Part shown: positions 4,705 to 5,717 of the stretch, one piece after another
Position numbering within the stretch: the first letter of the stretch is position 1
Layout of the letters: each line of letters starts with the position of its first letter
Assembly: GCA_018971905.1 (NCBI GenBank)
Contig: JAGWZS010000126.1
Span: forward strand, 1-5,717
Direction: 5' to 3'
DNA: 5,717 nucleotides
DNA from: Rhodospirillales bacterium
Lineage (GTDB): Bacteria; Pseudomonadota; Alphaproteobacteria; Acetobacterales; Acetobacteraceae
Position numbers and translations under genes: made by a program
The notes under the pieces: model-generated
Told to the model about the DNA's origin: nothing
Seen by the model: only the letters and a program-made list of their open reading frames with translations
Databases searched by the model: none

Positions 4705-5565
4705 TCACTCTGCTTTGGCTTGTTCCTCGGTTTTAGCGCGCGGTGGGCGGCCGCGGCGTTTGGGGGCGGCGCCACCGGGTTCCGTGAGGGTAAGCTCAGG
4801 TGCCGTTGGCGGCGCCTCAGGTTTGATAGGAATGGCGCGTGCTTCAATCGCTCCGGTATTTTGCTTTACCTCAGGTTGGTCGCCAAGCCCGGCGGGCCCC
4901 TCGCGGACGGCGGCTCTCAGCTCGGCCTCCAAGGCGGAGCTGATATCGATGGGCGTATCGGCCACGGGAGTGGAAAACCGGTTTTGGCGGTCATGCCGGT
5001 CGCGCTGCTGAAACTCTTGGCGCGGTCGCTGTTCAAAACGCCGATCCTGGCGATTCTCACCTTGCCGATTTTCGCGGTTTTCCTGTCTGTTGTCGCGATA
5101 TTCGCGGTTTTCCTGCCGGGGCTCGCCTTGCCGGTTGTCGCGGTATTCGCGGTTTTCCTGGCGTATCTCACGGCTTTCTTGCGCCTCGTTTTCGGGCGCC
5201 TGCTCACGGCGTTGATACTCGCCTTGGCTTTGATAGCGTTGCTCGCCGGTTTGCCCGCCTTGCCCCGGGGGCGGCAGGCCTTGCGCCGCATTAATGGCAC
5301 TCAGGATGCGGAAATAATGCTCGGCATGTTGATAGTATGCTTCGCCCAGCACGCGGTCGTTGGAAGATGCCGCATCGCGCGCCAATTGCGAATATTTGTC
5401 ATAAAGCTGCTGGGCCGTGCCGCGCACCCGCATTTCCGGACCGGAACTGTCGAATACATGGTTCCTGTTGAGCGGTATGCCGTTTTGCTGATTGCGAAAC
5501 CCGCCCCCGCCACCACCACCACCGCCGGAACGATGGTTGCGTCCACGCATGCGCTTCATATTCAT
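4705..5565 (-). CDS. DUF4167 domain-containing protein with repeat-rich acidic/basic tail
   Basis: A 286-residue protein whose first 90 or so residues are the DUF4167 domain, a family of unknown function largely restricted to Alphaproteobacteria. The domain reads M-R-G-R-N-H-R (6-12), nine consecutive glycines (14-22), F-D-S-S-G-P-E-M-R-V-R-G-T-A (38-51), then Y-S-Q-L-A-R-D-A (58-65) and Y-Y-Q-H-A-E-H-Y-F-R-I (77-87). Residues about 100-195 are low-complexity and rich in Gln, Glu, Arg and Asn, with the 11-residue unit Q-E-N-R-E-Y-R-D-N-R-Q exactly repeated at 136-146 and 151-161. Near the C-terminus K-R-R-G-R-P-P-R (269-276) resembles an AT-hook. The R-G-R start and the AT-hook-like motif suggest nucleic-acid binding, but this is inference. 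The ATG at 5565 is chosen since the family begins close to the R-G-R-N motif; GAGGA at 5583-5579 is 13 nt upstream, rather far. ATGs at 5559 and 5550 are alternatives. In many relatives the gene lies after prfA-prmC, which would be outside this window. Confidence 0.87.
   Translation of the reverse strand: MNMKRMRGRNHRSGGGGGGGGGFRNQQNGIPLNRNHVFDSSGPEMRVRGTAQQLYDKYSQLARDAASSNDRVLGEAYYQHAEHYFRILSAINAAQGLPPPGQGGQTGEQRYQSQGEYQRREQAPENEAQESREIRQENREYRDNRQGEPRQENREYRDNRQENRENRQGENRQDRRFEQRPRQEFQQRDRHDRQNRFSTPVADTPIDISSALEAELRAAVREGPAGLGDQPEVKQNTGAIEARAIPIKPEAPPTAPELTLTEPGGAAPKRRGRPPRAKTEEQAKAE
5062..5160 (-). repeat. Degenerate tandem repeat within the DUF4167 gene
   Basis: Two 26-bp copies at 5090-5115 and 5135-5160 differ at one base, with a 45-bp period. 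A shorter, diverged third copy ends at 5085, 30 bp away. The offsets are multiples of three, so copies can be gained or lost without shifting the frame. They encode Q-E-N-R-E-Y-R-D-N-R-Q and a Q-E-N-R-E-N-R-Q variant. Confidence 0.8.
5500..5526 (-). repeat. Glycine-codon microsatellite in the DUF4167 gene
   Basis: Nine consecutive GGN codons encode Gly 14-22. Four of them are GGT in a row, seen on the plus strand as an ACC trinucleotide run. Slippage here would change the number of glycines in frame. Confidence 0.75.
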
Positions 5566-5717
5566 AGGCTTGTGTCTATCCTCGTCTGCTGGCTTGCGCG
5601 GTGCGGTGTGCAGATCAATTGCCTTTCTGGCTCCAGTATGGCCGGAGACTCGTGGGCAAGACAGGCCGCGCCATTCGTGCTTAGCTGTAAATACACATCC
5701 TGCCAATCACTTATTTG
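5566..5717. other. Upstream region of the DUF4167 gene, no gene recognised
   Basis: The minus-strand frame of the DUF4167 gene stays open to a TTG at 5706, but the encoded stretch matches nothing I recognise and lacks a ribosome-binding site, so I treat it as non-coding leader. On the minus strand TTGGCA (5706-5701) is a fair -35 box, but the sequence 17 nt later (TAAGCA) is a poor -10. No clear promoter, terminator or RNA gene is visible. Confidence 0.4.

Noticed and set aside
5566..5706. N-terminal extension of the DUF4167 protein to a TTG at 5706
   Set aside because: The 47 extra residues are unlike the family, which starts close to the R-G-R-N motif, and the TTG has no Shine-Dalgarno sequence.
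5696..5710. Sigma-54 promoter upstream of the DUF4167 gene
   Set aside because: TTGGCA resembles the -24 element, but there is no TGC at the required distance for the -12 element.

Overview
The window looks like a chromosomal housekeeping and accessory stretch from a GC-rich alphaproteobacterium, most likely Acetobacteraceae or a relative within the Rhodospirillales. Three things point there: a DUF4167 protein (a family essentially confined to Alphaproteobacteria), an initiation factor 3 that begins A-R-P-P and runs into a [17 protein letters not shown] block, and an OprB-type outer-membrane porin. This assignment rests on recalled family knowledge, not on a search.

Layout from left to right. 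Positions 1-624 (minus) hold the first 208 codons of a PPK2-type polyphosphate kinase cut off by the window edge. A 62-nt divergent gap separates it from a small SnoaL/NTF2-fold protein (687-1079, plus). That gene converges with an OprB-family porin (minus, ending at 1076) so tightly that the two stop codons overlap. Upstream of the porin on the same strand is a GNAT acetyltransferase (2433-2921, minus). An 80-nt divergent gap with a candidate promoter then leads to a family-2-like glycosyltransferase (3002-3958, plus). After a 137-nt leader containing two inverted repeats comes infC, encoding IF3 (4096-4635, plus). infC and a DUF4167 gene (4705-5565, minus) converge on one GC-rich hairpin with an A tract on one side and a T tract on the other, which can terminate both. 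The last 152 nt (5566-5717) are the upstream region of the DUF4167 gene.

The genes do not form one pathway. Most are separate transcription units in alternating orientation; only GNAT and porin could be co-transcribed. I see no mobile element, CRISPR array, tRNA, rRNA or defence/secretion cassette, and no support for a wholly new system. The most noteworthy observation is that infC has no ATG, GTG or TTG codon that could give a full-length protein. The only well-placed start is an ATA codon at 4096 with a good Shine-Dalgarno sequence, as expected for the rare-start-codon autoregulation known for IF3. Secondary points are the structured infC leader, a probable TTG start for the porin, and a repeat-rich, low-complexity tail with an AT-hook-like motif in the DUF4167 protein.
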